Below are positions 7,718 to 15,944 of a stretch of DNA of 30,030 nucleotides, one piece after another. The notes under the pieces are model-generated. The model saw nothing but the letters and a program-made list of their open reading frames with translations. It was not told where the DNA came from and ran no database searches. This stretch comes from UBA6215 sp964484255 (GTDB taxonomy: Bacteria > Omnitrophota > Gorgyraeia > Pluralincolimonadales > Pluralincolimonadaceae): the NCBI GenBank assembly GCA_964484255.1, contig CAZAEH010000018.1:1-30030 (forward strand), written 5' to 3'. Position 1 is the first letter of the stretch. Each line of letters opens with the position of its first letter. Position numbers and translations under genes: made by a program.

Positions 7718-8344
7718 ATGGCGAAATATAAGGATTCCGTATGCAGACTTTGCAGAAGGGAAGGCGCCAAGCTGTTCCTTAAGGGCACGCGTTGCTATAC
7801 GCCCAAGTGCGCTATAACCCGCCGCGAGTATGCTCCGGGTCAGCATGGCCAGGGAAGGGTTAAACTTTCCGACTATGGCATACAGTTAAGGGAGAAGCAG
7901 AAGGTAAAGAGGATCTACGGGGTCCTTGAGAGGCAATTCAGGCGTTATTTCGAGACAGCAAATAAGTCTAAAGGCGTAACCGGCGAGATACTCCTCCAGC
8001 AGCTCGAAAGGAGACTCGATAACGTTTTATTACGTTCCGGCATAGCAAATTCCACGGCTGACGCGCGGCAAGTAGTGGCGCACGGCCACGTGAAGGTAAA
8101 CGGCCGCAGGGTGGATATCGCTTCCTTCCAGGTGAAAGTCGGTGATTCGATAAAGATCGACGCAAAAGAAGGCATATCCAAGCATATAAAGGCCAACCTC
8201 GAGTTTACGAAGGACAGAGGCACACCGAAATGGCTTTCAGTGGATTCGAATGGCATGGAGATTAAGATAATAAAACTCCCGGCAAGGGATGATATCGGTT
8301 TCCCTGTCCAGGAACAATTAATAGTAGAGTTATACTCGAAGTAG
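7718..8344 (+). CDS. rpsD: 30S ribosomal protein S4, zinc-binding type
   Basis: S4 nucleates 30S assembly and, in E. coli, represses the alpha operon. The 208-residue product begins with the C+ zinc motif (C9, C12, C26, C31 in CRLC and CYTPKC), followed by REYAPGQHG and the S4 RNA-binding domain (LERRLDNVLLRSGIANSTADARQVVAHGHVKVNG, quoted in part: RRLDNVLLRSGIA). It starts three bases after rpsK. The zinc form matches the zinc forms of S14, L36 and L24 here. Confidence 0.98.
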   Translation: MAKYKDSVCRLCRREGAKLFLKGTRCYTPKCAITRREYAPGQHGQGRVKLSDYGIQLREKQKVKRIYGVLERQFRRYFETANKSKGVTGEILLQQLERRLDNVLLRSGIANSTADARQVVAHGHVKVNGRRVDIASFQVKVGDSIKIDAKEGISKHIKANLEFTKDRGTPKWLSVDSNGMEIKIIKLPARDDIGFPVQEQLIVELYSK

Positions 8345-8358
8345 GAGGATAAAATAAT

Positions 8359-9342
8359 ATGGGTATTGCTTGGAAAGATTTTGAAATGCCTAAGAAACTT
8401 GTCTGTGAGGATTCGACCTATACCGACAACTACGGCAAGTTTATCGCCGAGCCTTTCGAACGCGGTTACGGTACCACATTGGGCAGCGCCATGAGGAGGG
8501 TCCTTCTGTCCTCGATCGAAGGCAGCGCGGTAACATCGGTTAAGATCGACTCGGTGCAGCATGAGTTTTCTAGCATACCGGGTGTCGTAGAGGATGTGCC
8601 TGATATTATCCTGAACATAAAGAAACTTATCCTTCGCTCGCATTCTAGGCAGCCCAAGGTCATAGAAATAAAGGCTGACAGCAAAGGCGAGGTTAAAGCC
8701 AAGGACATAATACACGATGAGACCATAGAGATACTTAACCCGGACCTGCATATCGCCACCTTGACAAAGAATACCAAGTTCCATGTGGAGATGGAGGTAG
8801 GTAAGGGAAGAGGTTATTATCCGGCCGAGAAGAACAAGAAAGAGGGCCAGCCGATAGGTGTTATACCGGTGGACTCGATCTTCACTCCTATAGTTAAGGT
8901 GAATTTCCAGGTCGAGAACACCCGTGTCGGTCAGATAACCGATTATGACAAACTTATCCTTGAGATATGGACCAACGGGAGTGTGACACCCAAGGATGCT
9001 CTTCTGTATTCGGCCCATATCATCGAGAAACATCTTGAGATATTCCTCGGATACGGCAGTCTTCCTGCGGAGGAGGTAGAGGAAGAAGTTAAGGTCGACG
9101 AGGAATTGTATTCCAAGCTTAAGATGCCCGTATCTGAACTTGAATTGTCTGTCAGGAGCGCCAACTGCCTCAAGGAAGCCAAGATCAAGACGATAGGGGA
9201 GCTCGTCCAGAAGTCGGAAGCCGAGATGCTCAAATACAGGAACTTCGGTAAAAAGTCCCTGGCTGAGATAAAGGAGATAATCATCAGTATGGGGCTTTCG
9301 CTCGGGATGAAGGTTGACAAAAAATTGCTTAAGAAAGACTAA
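8359..9342 (+). CDS. rpoA: DNA-directed RNA polymerase subunit alpha
   Basis: The 327-residue product has the N-terminal dimerisation/assembly domain (FERGYGTTLGSAMRRVLLSS, HEFSSIPGVVEDV) and, after an acidic linker (EEVEEEVKVDEE, about residues 238-249), the alpha-CTD. The CTD residues that contact UP-element DNA in E. coli are conserved (R266, N269, C270, K272 in VRSANCLK). Two helices of the CTD follow (RNFGKKSLAEIKEII). The GTAGGAGG site before the ATG is strong. Placement between rpsD and rplQ is standard. Confidence 0.98.
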   Translation: MGIAWKDFEMPKKLVCEDSTYTDNYGKFIAEPFERGYGTTLGSAMRRVLLSSIEGSAVTSVKIDSVQHEFSSIPGVVEDVPDIILNIKKLILRSHSRQPKVIEIKADSKGEVKAKDIIHDETIEILNPDLHIATLTKNTKFHVEMEVGKGRGYYPAEKNKKEGQPIGVIPVDSIFTPIVKVNFQVENTRVGQITDYDKLILEIWTNGSVTPKDALLYSAHIIEKHLEIFLGYGSLPAEEVEEEVKVDEELYSKLKMPVSELELSVRSANCLKEAKIKTIGELVQKSEAEMLKYRNFGKKSLAEIKEIIISMGLSLGMKVDKKLLKKD

Positions 9343-9357
9343 CGGGTATATAAGACA

Positions 9358-9960
9358 ATGCGCCATAGAAAATCTAACAGGAAGTTTGACAGGAACAAAC
9401 CCGAAAGGGATTCAATGCTCATGAATCTCGCGAGGGGGCTTTTTATATCCCAGAGCATAACGACCACGGCACAGAAGGCGAAGGAAGCCAGGAAATTGGC
9501 CGAACGCCTTATAACCATGGGCAAGGTCGATACGCTCCACTCCAGGAGGAGGGTATTTGCCGTTCTCCGCGATGAGGATCTCGTATCAAAGCTTTTTAAG
9601 GAGATATCGCCTCTTTTTAAGGATAGAAAGGGCGGATATACCAGGATAATAAGGCTCGGCAACAGGAGGGGAGACAATGCCGAGATGGTCATACTTGAGC
9701 TTACGGAGAAGAAGGTAATAGCTCCTAAGGTAAAGCACAAGAAAGAGAAATCTTCAGAGACAAAGCAGGCAGCTCCCACGGAGAAAGCTTCTCAGAAAGA
9801 GTCGGCATCCATTGCTGCGGAGAAGCAGAAAGAACCTGCTCCTGAAAAGCACATCCCGCCCAAGAAGGAAATGAAGGAGATACACCCTACCGGGACCCAT
9901 CAGGGCCAGCCCGGATTTGTAGGTACTCTCCGTAAGTTCTTTAAGGGTAAGACAAAATAA
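9358..9960 (+). CDS. rplQ: 50S ribosomal protein L17 with long C-terminal extension
   Basis: Residues 1 to about 119 are a normal L17 (MRHRKSNRKFDRNKPERDSM, GGYTRIIRLGNRRGDNAEM), a protein near the polypeptide exit tunnel. Residues ~121-185 form a Lys/Glu/Ala/Pro-rich, low-complexity, probably disordered tail. The protein then closes with a basic, partly hydrophobic segment, GFVGTLRKFFKGKTK (186-200). The usual family length is about 115-130, so the 200-residue total is notable. The tail reads without interruption and uses similar codons, so it does not look like a frameshift fusion. Confidence 0.96.
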   Translation: MRHRKSNRKFDRNKPERDSMLMNLARGLFISQSITTTAQKAKEARKLAERLITMGKVDTLHSRRRVFAVLRDEDLVSKLFKEISPLFKDRKGGYTRIIRLGNRRGDNAEMVILELTEKKVIAPKVKHKKEKSSETKQAAPTEKASQKESASIAAEKQKEPAPEKHIPPKKEMKEIHPTGTHQGQPGFVGTLRKFFKGKTK

Positions 9961-9984
9961 CCCGCCGGTAAGGAGGGGATTGCT

Positions 9985-11151
9985 TTGAAGATCTCAAGAC
10001 GCCTGGAGAAAGTCAAAGAGTCTCCGACTCTCGCGATAACCGCTAAGGCCAAGGAGATGAAGGCCAAAGGCGAGGATGTCGTCAGTTTCGGGGCCGGTGA
10101 ACCGGATTTTGACACCCCCGGTAATATCAAGTCTGCGGCAATAAAGTCTATTGAAGCAGGATTTACCAAATACACCCCGACCTCGGGTATACCCGATCTT
10201 AAAAAGGCCGTTTGCGCTAAATTCCTGAAGGACAACGGCCTTTCTTATGAACCCTCCCAGGTAATAGTATCATGCGGTGCCAAGCATTCCCTTTATAACA
10301 TATTTCAGGCCATCTGCGATGACGGTGATGAAGTCATAATACCTTCGCCTTACTGGGTCAGCTATGTCGAGATGGTAAAGCTGGCAGGCGGAGTCCCCGT
10401 CATACTTGACACAAAACAGTCGGACGGGTTCAAGGTCAAACCGGAGGCGCTTAGGTCCGTCATCACGCCCAAGACAGTCGCTTTTATCCTTAACAGCCCG
10501 TCAAATCCCACGGGTTCCGTATACAACAGGGCGGATCTTGAGTCGATCGCCGAGGTGCTTATAAGCAATAAGATAGCCGTTATCTCGGATGAGATATACG
10601 AGAAGCTCATCTATGACGGAGAAAAACATATTTCTTTTGCCTCTCTTTCAAAAGAGGCGTATTCATTGACATTTACCGTTAACGGTGTATCCAAGTCATA
10701 TTCCATGACGGGGTGGCGAATAGGATATCTCGGAGCGCCTGACAAGGAATCGGCCGCAGCCATAGGCAGGCTACAGGACCATTCAACGTCGAATCCCGTT
10801 TCTTTTACCCAGAAAGCTTCGCTTGAAGCCATAGGAGGGGACCAGTCTTGTGTATCCAAGATGGCCGAGGAATTCAAGAAACGCCGCGATTATATGGTCG
10901 AACGCGTGAATTCAATAAAAGGTTTCAACTGCATTAAGCCCAAGGGCGCTTTTTACGTTTTCTGTGATATATCCAAGACGGGTTTAAGTTCGTTCGAACT
11001 TGCTCGGAGGCTGCTTGAAGAAATAAAGGTCGCCGTTATACCCGGAGAGCCTTTCGGATGCGATACTCATATAAGGCTCAGTTTTGCCACGGGCATGGAA
11101 GAGATAAAAAAAGGCCTGGATAGGATAGAGGTCTGGGCCAAGAAGATATAG
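9985..11151 (+). CDS. aspC: PLP-dependent aspartate aminotransferase, class I
   Basis: This 388-residue enzyme belongs to fold-type I, aminotransferase class I, most like bacterial subgroup Ib aspartate aminotransferases. Visible active-site residues are N174 in SPSNPTG, D202 and Y205 in SDEIYEKL, the PLP-binding K237 in SKSYSMTGWRIGY, and R364 for the substrate carboxylate. The TTG start follows AAGGAGGGG at good spacing. Only 24 bases separate it from rplQ, so it probably shares the ribosomal transcript. It would interconvert aspartate/oxaloacetate and glutamate/2-oxoglutarate, though related enzymes also act on prephenate or other amino acids, so the substrate is inferred. Confidence 0.88.
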   Translation: MKISRRLEKVKESPTLAITAKAKEMKAKGEDVVSFGAGEPDFDTPGNIKSAAIKSIEAGFTKYTPTSGIPDLKKAVCAKFLKDNGLSYEPSQVIVSCGAKHSLYNIFQAICDDGDEVIIPSPYWVSYVEMVKLAGGVPVILDTKQSDGFKVKPEALRSVITPKTVAFILNSPSNPTGSVYNRADLESIAEVLISNKIAVISDEIYEKLIYDGEKHISFASLSKEAYSLTFTVNGVSKSYSMTGWRIGYLGAPDKESAAAIGRLQDHSTSNPVSFTQKASLEAIGGDQSCVSKMAEEFKKRRDYMVERVNSIKGFNCIKPKGAFYVFCDISKTGLSSFELARRLLEEIKVAVIPGEPFGCDTHIRLSFATGMEEIKKGLDRIEVWAKKI

Positions 11152-11165
11152 AACGGAGGGGTGTT

Positions 11166-12263
11166 TTGAGACATAAGATAACCTTTATACCGGGTGATGG
11201 CGTAGGGCCGGAACTATCGGATGCCGCAAGGCGCTGCATAGACGCGGCATGCGCGAAAACGGGGGCCGCAGTCGAGTGGGAGGTTTTTGACGCGGGGATA
11301 GACGTGGTAGAGAAGTACGGCACTCCACTCCCGCAGCACGTCCTTGATTCCATCAAGAAGAACAAGGTTGCCATAAAGGGTCCGATAACTACCCCGGTAG
11401 GGACCGGCATTCGAAGCGTTAACGTTGAGCTCAGGAAAGCCCTCGAGCTGTATGCATGCCTGCGGCCGTGTAAGTCTTATAAAGGCGTACGCAGCCGCTA
11501 TGAAAATATAGACTTGGTGATAGTAAGGGAGAATACGGAAGACCTTTACGCCGGAGTGGAATTTGACAGTGACACGCAGGGGTCAAAGGAAGTAATAGAA
11601 CTGGTCAATTCACTTTCGAATTCCAAGAAACAGATAAGACAGGGCTCTGCCATAAGCATTAAACCGATCTCTAAATTCGGGTCGGAACGTATAGTTAAAT
11701 TTGCCTTCGATTATGCCGTCAAGAACAACAGGAAAAAGGTGACCTGTATACACAAAGCTAATATCATGAAGGCCACTGACGGCCTCTTTTTGGCGACGGC
11801 GAGGCAGGTCGCAGAGAAATATTCGGGTAAAATAGATTTTGAGGACAGGATAGTGGACAATATCTGCATGCAGCTTGTGCAGCGCCCGGAAGAATATGAT
11901 GTTCTGGTCCTCCCCAATCTTTACGGCGATATAATATCCGATTTGTGTGCGGGCCTTGTCGGCGGGTTAGGCGTGGCGCCGGGTGCCAATATAGGAACCG
12001 ATGTTGCCGTTTTTGAGGCCACACATGGCAGCGCGCCCAAGTATAAGGGCATGAATAAGGTAAATCCTGTTGCTATGATACTTTCCGGTGTGCTTATGTT
12101 ACGCCATATAGGGGAGGCCGATGCCGCCGATAAACTTGAGTGCGCGGTAAAGAAAGTCATAGGCGAGGGCAAGGATGTCACTTACGACCTTAAACCCAAC
12201 CGTAATGACCCTTCCGCTGTCGGGACCAGCCAAATGGCCGACGCGATCATAAAGGCGCTTTAA
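11166..12263 (+). CDS. icd: Isocitrate dehydrogenase, short IDH3-like form
   Basis: The 365-residue protein belongs to the isocitrate/isopropylmalate dehydrogenase family. The SxNxxLR motif (S84, N86, R90) favours isocitrate over isopropylmalate. Other ligands align with E. coli Icd: R100, R121 (RENTEDLYAG), Y128, K197, and D231, D255, D259 for the metal. Although it has the short length of NAD-dependent enzymes, the cofactor site reads APKYKG (K292-Y293), like the NADP-specific Lys-Tyr of E. coli. It would convert isocitrate to 2-oxoglutarate. The TTG start follows CGGAGGGG. Homoisocitrate or tartrate-type activity cannot be fully excluded. Confidence 0.87.
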   Translation: MRHKITFIPGDGVGPELSDAARRCIDAACAKTGAAVEWEVFDAGIDVVEKYGTPLPQHVLDSIKKNKVAIKGPITTPVGTGIRSVNVELRKALELYACLRPCKSYKGVRSRYENIDLVIVRENTEDLYAGVEFDSDTQGSKEVIELVNSLSNSKKQIRQGSAISIKPISKFGSERIVKFAFDYAVKNNRKKVTCIHKANIMKATDGLFLATARQVAEKYSGKIDFEDRIVDNICMQLVQRPEEYDVLVLPNLYGDIISDLCAGLVGGLGVAPGANIGTDVAVFEATHGSAPKYKGMNKVNPVAMILSGVLMLRHIGEADAADKLECAVKKVIGEGKDVTYDLKPNRNDPSAVGTSQMADAIIKAL

Positions 12264-12277
12264 GGCGTACTGTCCGG

Positions 12278-13594
12278 ATGAGAGAATTCGATGTATGTGT
12301 CATAGGTGCCGGGCCGGGTGGGACAGCAGCAGCTGTCCAATCGTCCACGCTTGGAGCAAAAGTCGGTCTTGTTGAAAGAGGCGAGACCGGTGGCGCATGC
12401 CTTAACCGGGGTTGTATACCTACAAAATCCCGCCTGAGATCCGCGGCTCTTTTTGAAGAACTGAACCGCTCGCAGGAATTCGGGATATCCGCAGTAAAAC
12501 CCTCAATAGACCTTAAATCCGTTAACAGGCGTTCTGCCGAAGTCGTTTCATGTCTGAAAACCCAGCTGGAACAATCATTAAGAACCTCTAAAGTGGAGAT
12601 GATAAGGGGAGAGGCCGTTTTTTTGTCCCGCAACTCCATACTTGCAGGAAGCGAAGAGATAAGGTCAAAGTCCTTTATCATAGCTTCCGGCTCGATCCCG
12701 AGACGGCTGACGGACATAAGCTCGGACCGTAAAAGGATATTCTATTCCGAAGAGATACTCGGCCTTGAAGACTTACCGCCGGATGTCACCATAATAGGCG
12801 CAGGGCCGATAGGCTGCGAGTTTGCCTCGTTTTTCCGTGCCTTAGGGGCAAAGGTGGTTTTGATGGAGACCCTGCAGCGCATACTTCCTAAAGAAGATAA
12901 GGATATATCCAACAGGCTTGAGGGGATATTCAAGAGCAAGGGCATAGAGGTAACGACCGGCGTTCCGCAGATCGATATAGGCAGGATAACTTCCGGGATT
13001 GTCCTTATATCCGTAGGGCGTGTTGCGGACATAGGGGGCCTCTCGCTCGAAAAAGCGCAGGTTCTGTCGTCAGGGGGGAGAATTGAGGCAGATGAATATT
13101 TGAGGACCAGCGCGGATAATATATTCGCCGCAGGGGATTGCGTAGGCAGATATAACCTGGCGCATGCAGCGACCGAGGAAGGTATCGTTGCCGCAAAGAA
13201 TGCTGCGGGTATAAAGACCAGGATGGATTACTCCCTGGTGCCGATGTGTGTATATTCGTTCCCGGAGTGCGCGAGTGTAGGCCTGACCGCAGATGCAGCA
13301 GAGGAATCGGGTATATCTGCTGTATCGGGCAGGGCCTTCTTTTCCGCTTCAGGAAGGGCCCAGGCGGCCGGAGAACCGGAAGGTTTTGTTAAGCTTGTGG
13401 CGGGTAAGGGCGACGGAAAGATCATCGGGGCACAGATATTAGGTCATAACGCGTCCGAAATGATAGGGGCCATAAGCCTTGCCATAAAGGGCGGGCTTAG
13501 CGTAGAACAAGTTTCCGGAACAATACAGGCGCATCCTACTTTTACAGAAAGCATCCGGGAAGCCGCCTTTAACGTGTTGAGGCGTTCGCGGTGA
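12278..13594 (+). CDS. lpdA: Dihydrolipoyl dehydrogenase (E3), shortened
   Basis: This flavoprotein reoxidises dihydrolipoyl groups using NAD+. The 438-residue product has the FAD motif GAGPGG (10-15), the redox disulphide C41/C46 in GGACLNRGCIPTK, the NAD motif GAGPIG, the second FAD motif FAAGDC, and the C-terminal catalytic pair H419/E424 in HPTFTE. It is shorter than the usual ~460-475 residues. The missing part lies mainly between GIEVTTG and LISVGR, where typical enzymes have a longer beta-hairpin, and the usual GRxPN becomes GRVAD. It is followed by lipA with a GTGA overlap, supporting a lipoyl role over other pyridine-nucleotide disulphide reductases. Confidence 0.87.
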   Translation: MREFDVCVIGAGPGGTAAAVQSSTLGAKVGLVERGETGGACLNRGCIPTKSRLRSAALFEELNRSQEFGISAVKPSIDLKSVNRRSAEVVSCLKTQLEQSLRTSKVEMIRGEAVFLSRNSILAGSEEIRSKSFIIASGSIPRRLTDISSDRKRIFYSEEILGLEDLPPDVTIIGAGPIGCEFASFFRALGAKVVLMETLQRILPKEDKDISNRLEGIFKSKGIEVTTGVPQIDIGRITSGIVLISVGRVADIGGLSLEKAQVLSSGGRIEADEYLRTSADNIFAAGDCVGRYNLAHAATEEGIVAAKNAAGIKTRMDYSLVPMCVYSFPECASVGLTADAAEESGISAVSGRAFFSASGRAQAAGEPEGFVKLVAGKGDGKIIGAQILGHNASEMIGAISLAIKGGLSVEQVSGTIQAHPTFTESIREAAFNVLRRSR

Positions 13595-14439
13595 TAGCAA
13601 AGCCGTTTTGGCTACGCAGGCCAGTTATCGCGTCCGAAATGATAAGCCGTACAAGAAAACTGCTCCGGGAGACTTCGGTCAAGACCATATGTGAGACCGC
13701 TAATTGTCCCAATCTTTGTGATTGTTTCAATAAAGGCGTAGCGACATTTGTAATACTCGGCGATGTCTGCACAAGAGGCTGCAGGTTTTGCGCGGTACGG
13801 CACGGGAAGCCTATGCCGCCTGATGCCGGTGAAGCAGATAAGATATTCCGGGCAGTTGAACGCCTTGGCCTGAAATATGCCGTCATTACCTCAGTGACCA
13901 GGGATGACCTTGAGGACGGAGGTGCGGCCCATTTTGCCTCGGTAGTTACCCGCCTGAGAGATATGGCCGTTAAAATAGGCATCGAGGTACTGGTACCTGA
14001 TTTTAAGGCATCTCCGGATTCTATAAAGACCGTACACAAAGCAGGTGTCGATGTCTTTGCCCATAACATAGATACAGTACGCAGGGTCCACAGATCAGTA
14101 AAACCCAGGGCTGACTATGATATCTCCCTCTCGGTTTTGCGCATATCCAAGGCCATATCGCCTGATATCCCTACAAAGAGCGGAATTATGCTGGGGCTTG
14201 GCGAGACCGAGGAGGATATTCTGGGGTCTATGAAGGACCTTAGGCAGGCCGGTTGCGATATCCTTACCTTGGGCCAGTACCTGAAACCTGCGGGGGGAAA
14301 AATAGCCGAAAGCGAATTCGTCTCCCCTAATTTATTTGCAAAATATAAGGAAATGGCGTATAATTTAGGCTTTACAAGAGTGAGCGCAGGGCCTTTTGTC
14401 AGGAGTTCCTATTACGCAGCTTGTTTAAACAATATTTAG
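13591..14439 (+). CDS. lipA: Lipoyl synthase (GTG start)
   Basis: LipA is a radical-SAM enzyme that inserts two sulphurs into octanoyl groups bound to lipoyl domains. Both [4Fe-4S] sites are visible: the auxiliary cluster C34-x4-C39-x5-C45 (CETANCPNLCDC) and the radical-SAM cluster C60-x3-C64-x2-C67 (CTRGCRFC). The closing RSSY (271-274) supplies the serine ligand of the auxiliary cluster. At 282 residues it is full length. The GTG start overlaps the lpdA stop. The next gene encodes a lipoyl domain, its likely substrate. No octanoyl transferase or lipoate ligase gene is visible in the window. Confidence 0.96.
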   Translation: MIAKPFWLRRPVIASEMISRTRKLLRETSVKTICETANCPNLCDCFNKGVATFVILGDVCTRGCRFCAVRHGKPMPPDAGEADKIFRAVERLGLKYAVITSVTRDDLEDGGAAHFASVVTRLRDMAVKIGIEVLVPDFKASPDSIKTVHKAGVDVFAHNIDTVRRVHRSVKPRADYDISLSVLRISKAISPDIPTKSGIMLGLGETEEDILGSMKDLRQAGCDILTLGQYLKPAGGKIAESEFVSPNLFAKYKEMAYNLGFTRVSAGPFVRSSYYAACLNNI

Positions 14440-14457
14440 CCGCAAGGAGGAGATATT

Positions 14458-14718
14458 ATGGCAAAGGTGATTTTGCCTGACTTAGGTGAAGGAGGAAGAG
14501 AAGTAACTGTCTCATACTGGCATTTTGAGGAGGGAGACAGGGTAGAGGAGGGCGAAGATCTTGTGGAGGTCGCGACCGATAAATCGACTTTTAACGTCCC
14601 GGCACCATGTTCGGGCGTATTGACAGAAGTCTATTACGAAGAAGGGGATATAGTCGAAACGGGTGAGGTTCTCGCTAATATAGAGGAAGAAGAATCCCTT
14701 TTTGAGGAAGAGGAATAA
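14458..14718 (+). CDS. Free-standing lipoyl (biotinyl/lipoyl) domain protein
   Basis: The 86-residue protein consists only of a lipoyl-type domain like those at the N-terminus of 2-oxoacid dehydrogenase E2 subunits: ILPDLGEGG, the predicted modified lysine K42 in VATDKSTFNVPAP, and the second repeat half GVLTEVYYEEGDIV. There is no peripheral-subunit-binding or acyltransferase domain. The C-terminus is acidic (EEEESLFEEEE). It sits 18 bases after lipA with a perfect AAGGAGGAG site. It differs from GcvH, which is longer. It may be a lipoyl carrier serving separate enzymes, or a detached E2 domain; biotinylation is a less likely alternative because the motif is DKS rather than MKM. Confidence 0.88.
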   Translation: MAKVILPDLGEGGREVTVSYWHFEEGDRVEEGEDLVEVATDKSTFNVPAPCSGVLTEVYYEEGDIVETGEVLANIEEEESLFEEEE

Positions 14719-14727
14719 AAGAATAAT

Positions 14728-15912
14728 ATGCATGAAGCAAACAGGCTGAAGAGATTACCACTTTATCTGTTCACTATTCTGGATGAGCTTAAAGAGAAGG
14801 CCAGGGCCCAGGGTGTCGATGTTTTTGACCTCGGCATGGGGAGCCCGGACCTTCCTCCTGCGCCGCACATAGTTGAAGAGCTGCGTGAACAGGCGAAATA
14901 TGTGGCCAACCACCGCTACTCCAGGCCTACCGGAGAGATAGAGAAGGCATTCAATAAGGCCATAGCCGATTGGTATAAGAGAAAATTCAACGTCGACCTC
15001 GACCCAAGGACTGAAGTCCTGCCCCTTATCGGGTCGAAAGAAGGAATAGCCAACTTTTGCCTAACTTTTCTGAACAGCGACGATATAGCGCTTGTGCCGA
15101 GCCCGGGCTATCCCGTGCATTTCAACGGTCCCATAATGGCCGGCGGTATCCTTTACAGTATCCCCGTTACAAAGGAGAACGGATATAAGCCTAACCTGAG
15201 GACCTTAGGAAGGGAAATAACACGCATGGCGAAGATCCTCTTCCTGAGCTATCCGCATAACCCGACTACAGCCGTCGCAGACCTGGCCTTCCTCGAAGAT
15301 GTAGTAGACTGGGCCCGGGATAAAGATATAATAATAGCTTACGACAACGCTTATTCGGATTTTGTCTTTGACGGTAAACCCGCTCCCAGCATATTACAGG
15401 TAAAGGGGGCCAAGGAGAAATGCGTGGAATTCCACACCTTGTCTAAATCCTATAATATGGCCGGCTGGAGGATAGGCATGGTCGTCGGTAATTCCAACAT
15501 AATCCGCTCGCTCGAAAAAACCAAGAGCTATATAGATTTCGGTTTATTCAGGCCGATACAGTGCGCGGCCATAAAAGCCCTTACAGGGCCGCAGGATTGC
15601 GTGAAGGAGCTTATCGCTACCTATAAGGCCAGGAGAGATATCTTTGTAGAGGGCATCAATGCAGCGGGATGGGAAGTGGACAAGCCGCAGGGGACTTTTT
15701 ATGTATGGGCACATATTCCTCCGAAATACAGCGGGCTTACTTCGATGGAATTTGCCGCCCTTTTGGTCGAAGAGGCGGGAGTTGTATGTTCTCCCGGTAC
15801 CGGTTTCGGCGAATTCGGCGAGGGTTTTGTAAGGTTTTCCCTTGTCGAGCCTGAGGACAGGCTTAAGATAGCCGTTGACAGGATCAGGAAAGTCTTGGAG
15901 AAGAAAGACTGA
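14728..15912 (+). CDS. PLP-dependent aminotransferase, AlaC/DapL-like
   Basis: This 394-residue class I/II fold aminotransferase starts MHEANRLKRLPLYLFTILDELK, a pattern shared by alanine transaminase AlaC-type and LL-diaminopimelate aminotransferase DapL-type enzymes. Active-site residues visible are N178 (YPHNPT), D206 and Y209 (YDNAYSDF), and the PLP lysine K240 in LSKSYNMAGWRIG. It lies 9 bases after the lipoyl-domain gene and before a hairpin at 15945-15975. Substrate cannot be fixed from sequence by eye: pyruvate/alanine or tetrahydrodipicolinate/LL-DAP are the two main options. It is clearly distinct from the aspC-like gene upstream. Confidence 0.82.
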   Translation: MHEANRLKRLPLYLFTILDELKEKARAQGVDVFDLGMGSPDLPPAPHIVEELREQAKYVANHRYSRPTGEIEKAFNKAIADWYKRKFNVDLDPRTEVLPLIGSKEGIANFCLTFLNSDDIALVPSPGYPVHFNGPIMAGGILYSIPVTKENGYKPNLRTLGREITRMAKILFLSYPHNPTTAVADLAFLEDVVDWARDKDIIIAYDNAYSDFVFDGKPAPSILQVKGAKEKCVEFHTLSKSYNMAGWRIGMVVGNSNIIRSLEKTKSYIDFGLFRPIQCAAIKALTGPQDCVKELIATYKARRDIFVEGINAAGWEVDKPQGTFYVWAHIPPKYSGLTSMEFAALLVEEAGVVCSPGTGFGEFGEGFVRFSLVEPEDRLKIAVDRIRKVLEKKD

Positions 15913-15944
15913 AGAAAGAGATATCTCCTGTCCGAGTAATATCA

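Noticed and set aside
7945..9366. A 473-codon open frame on the minus strand across rpsD and rpoA
   Set aside because: It lies opposite two unmistakable conserved genes, its translation shows no recognisable domain, and it is explained by codon bias of the plus-strand genes.
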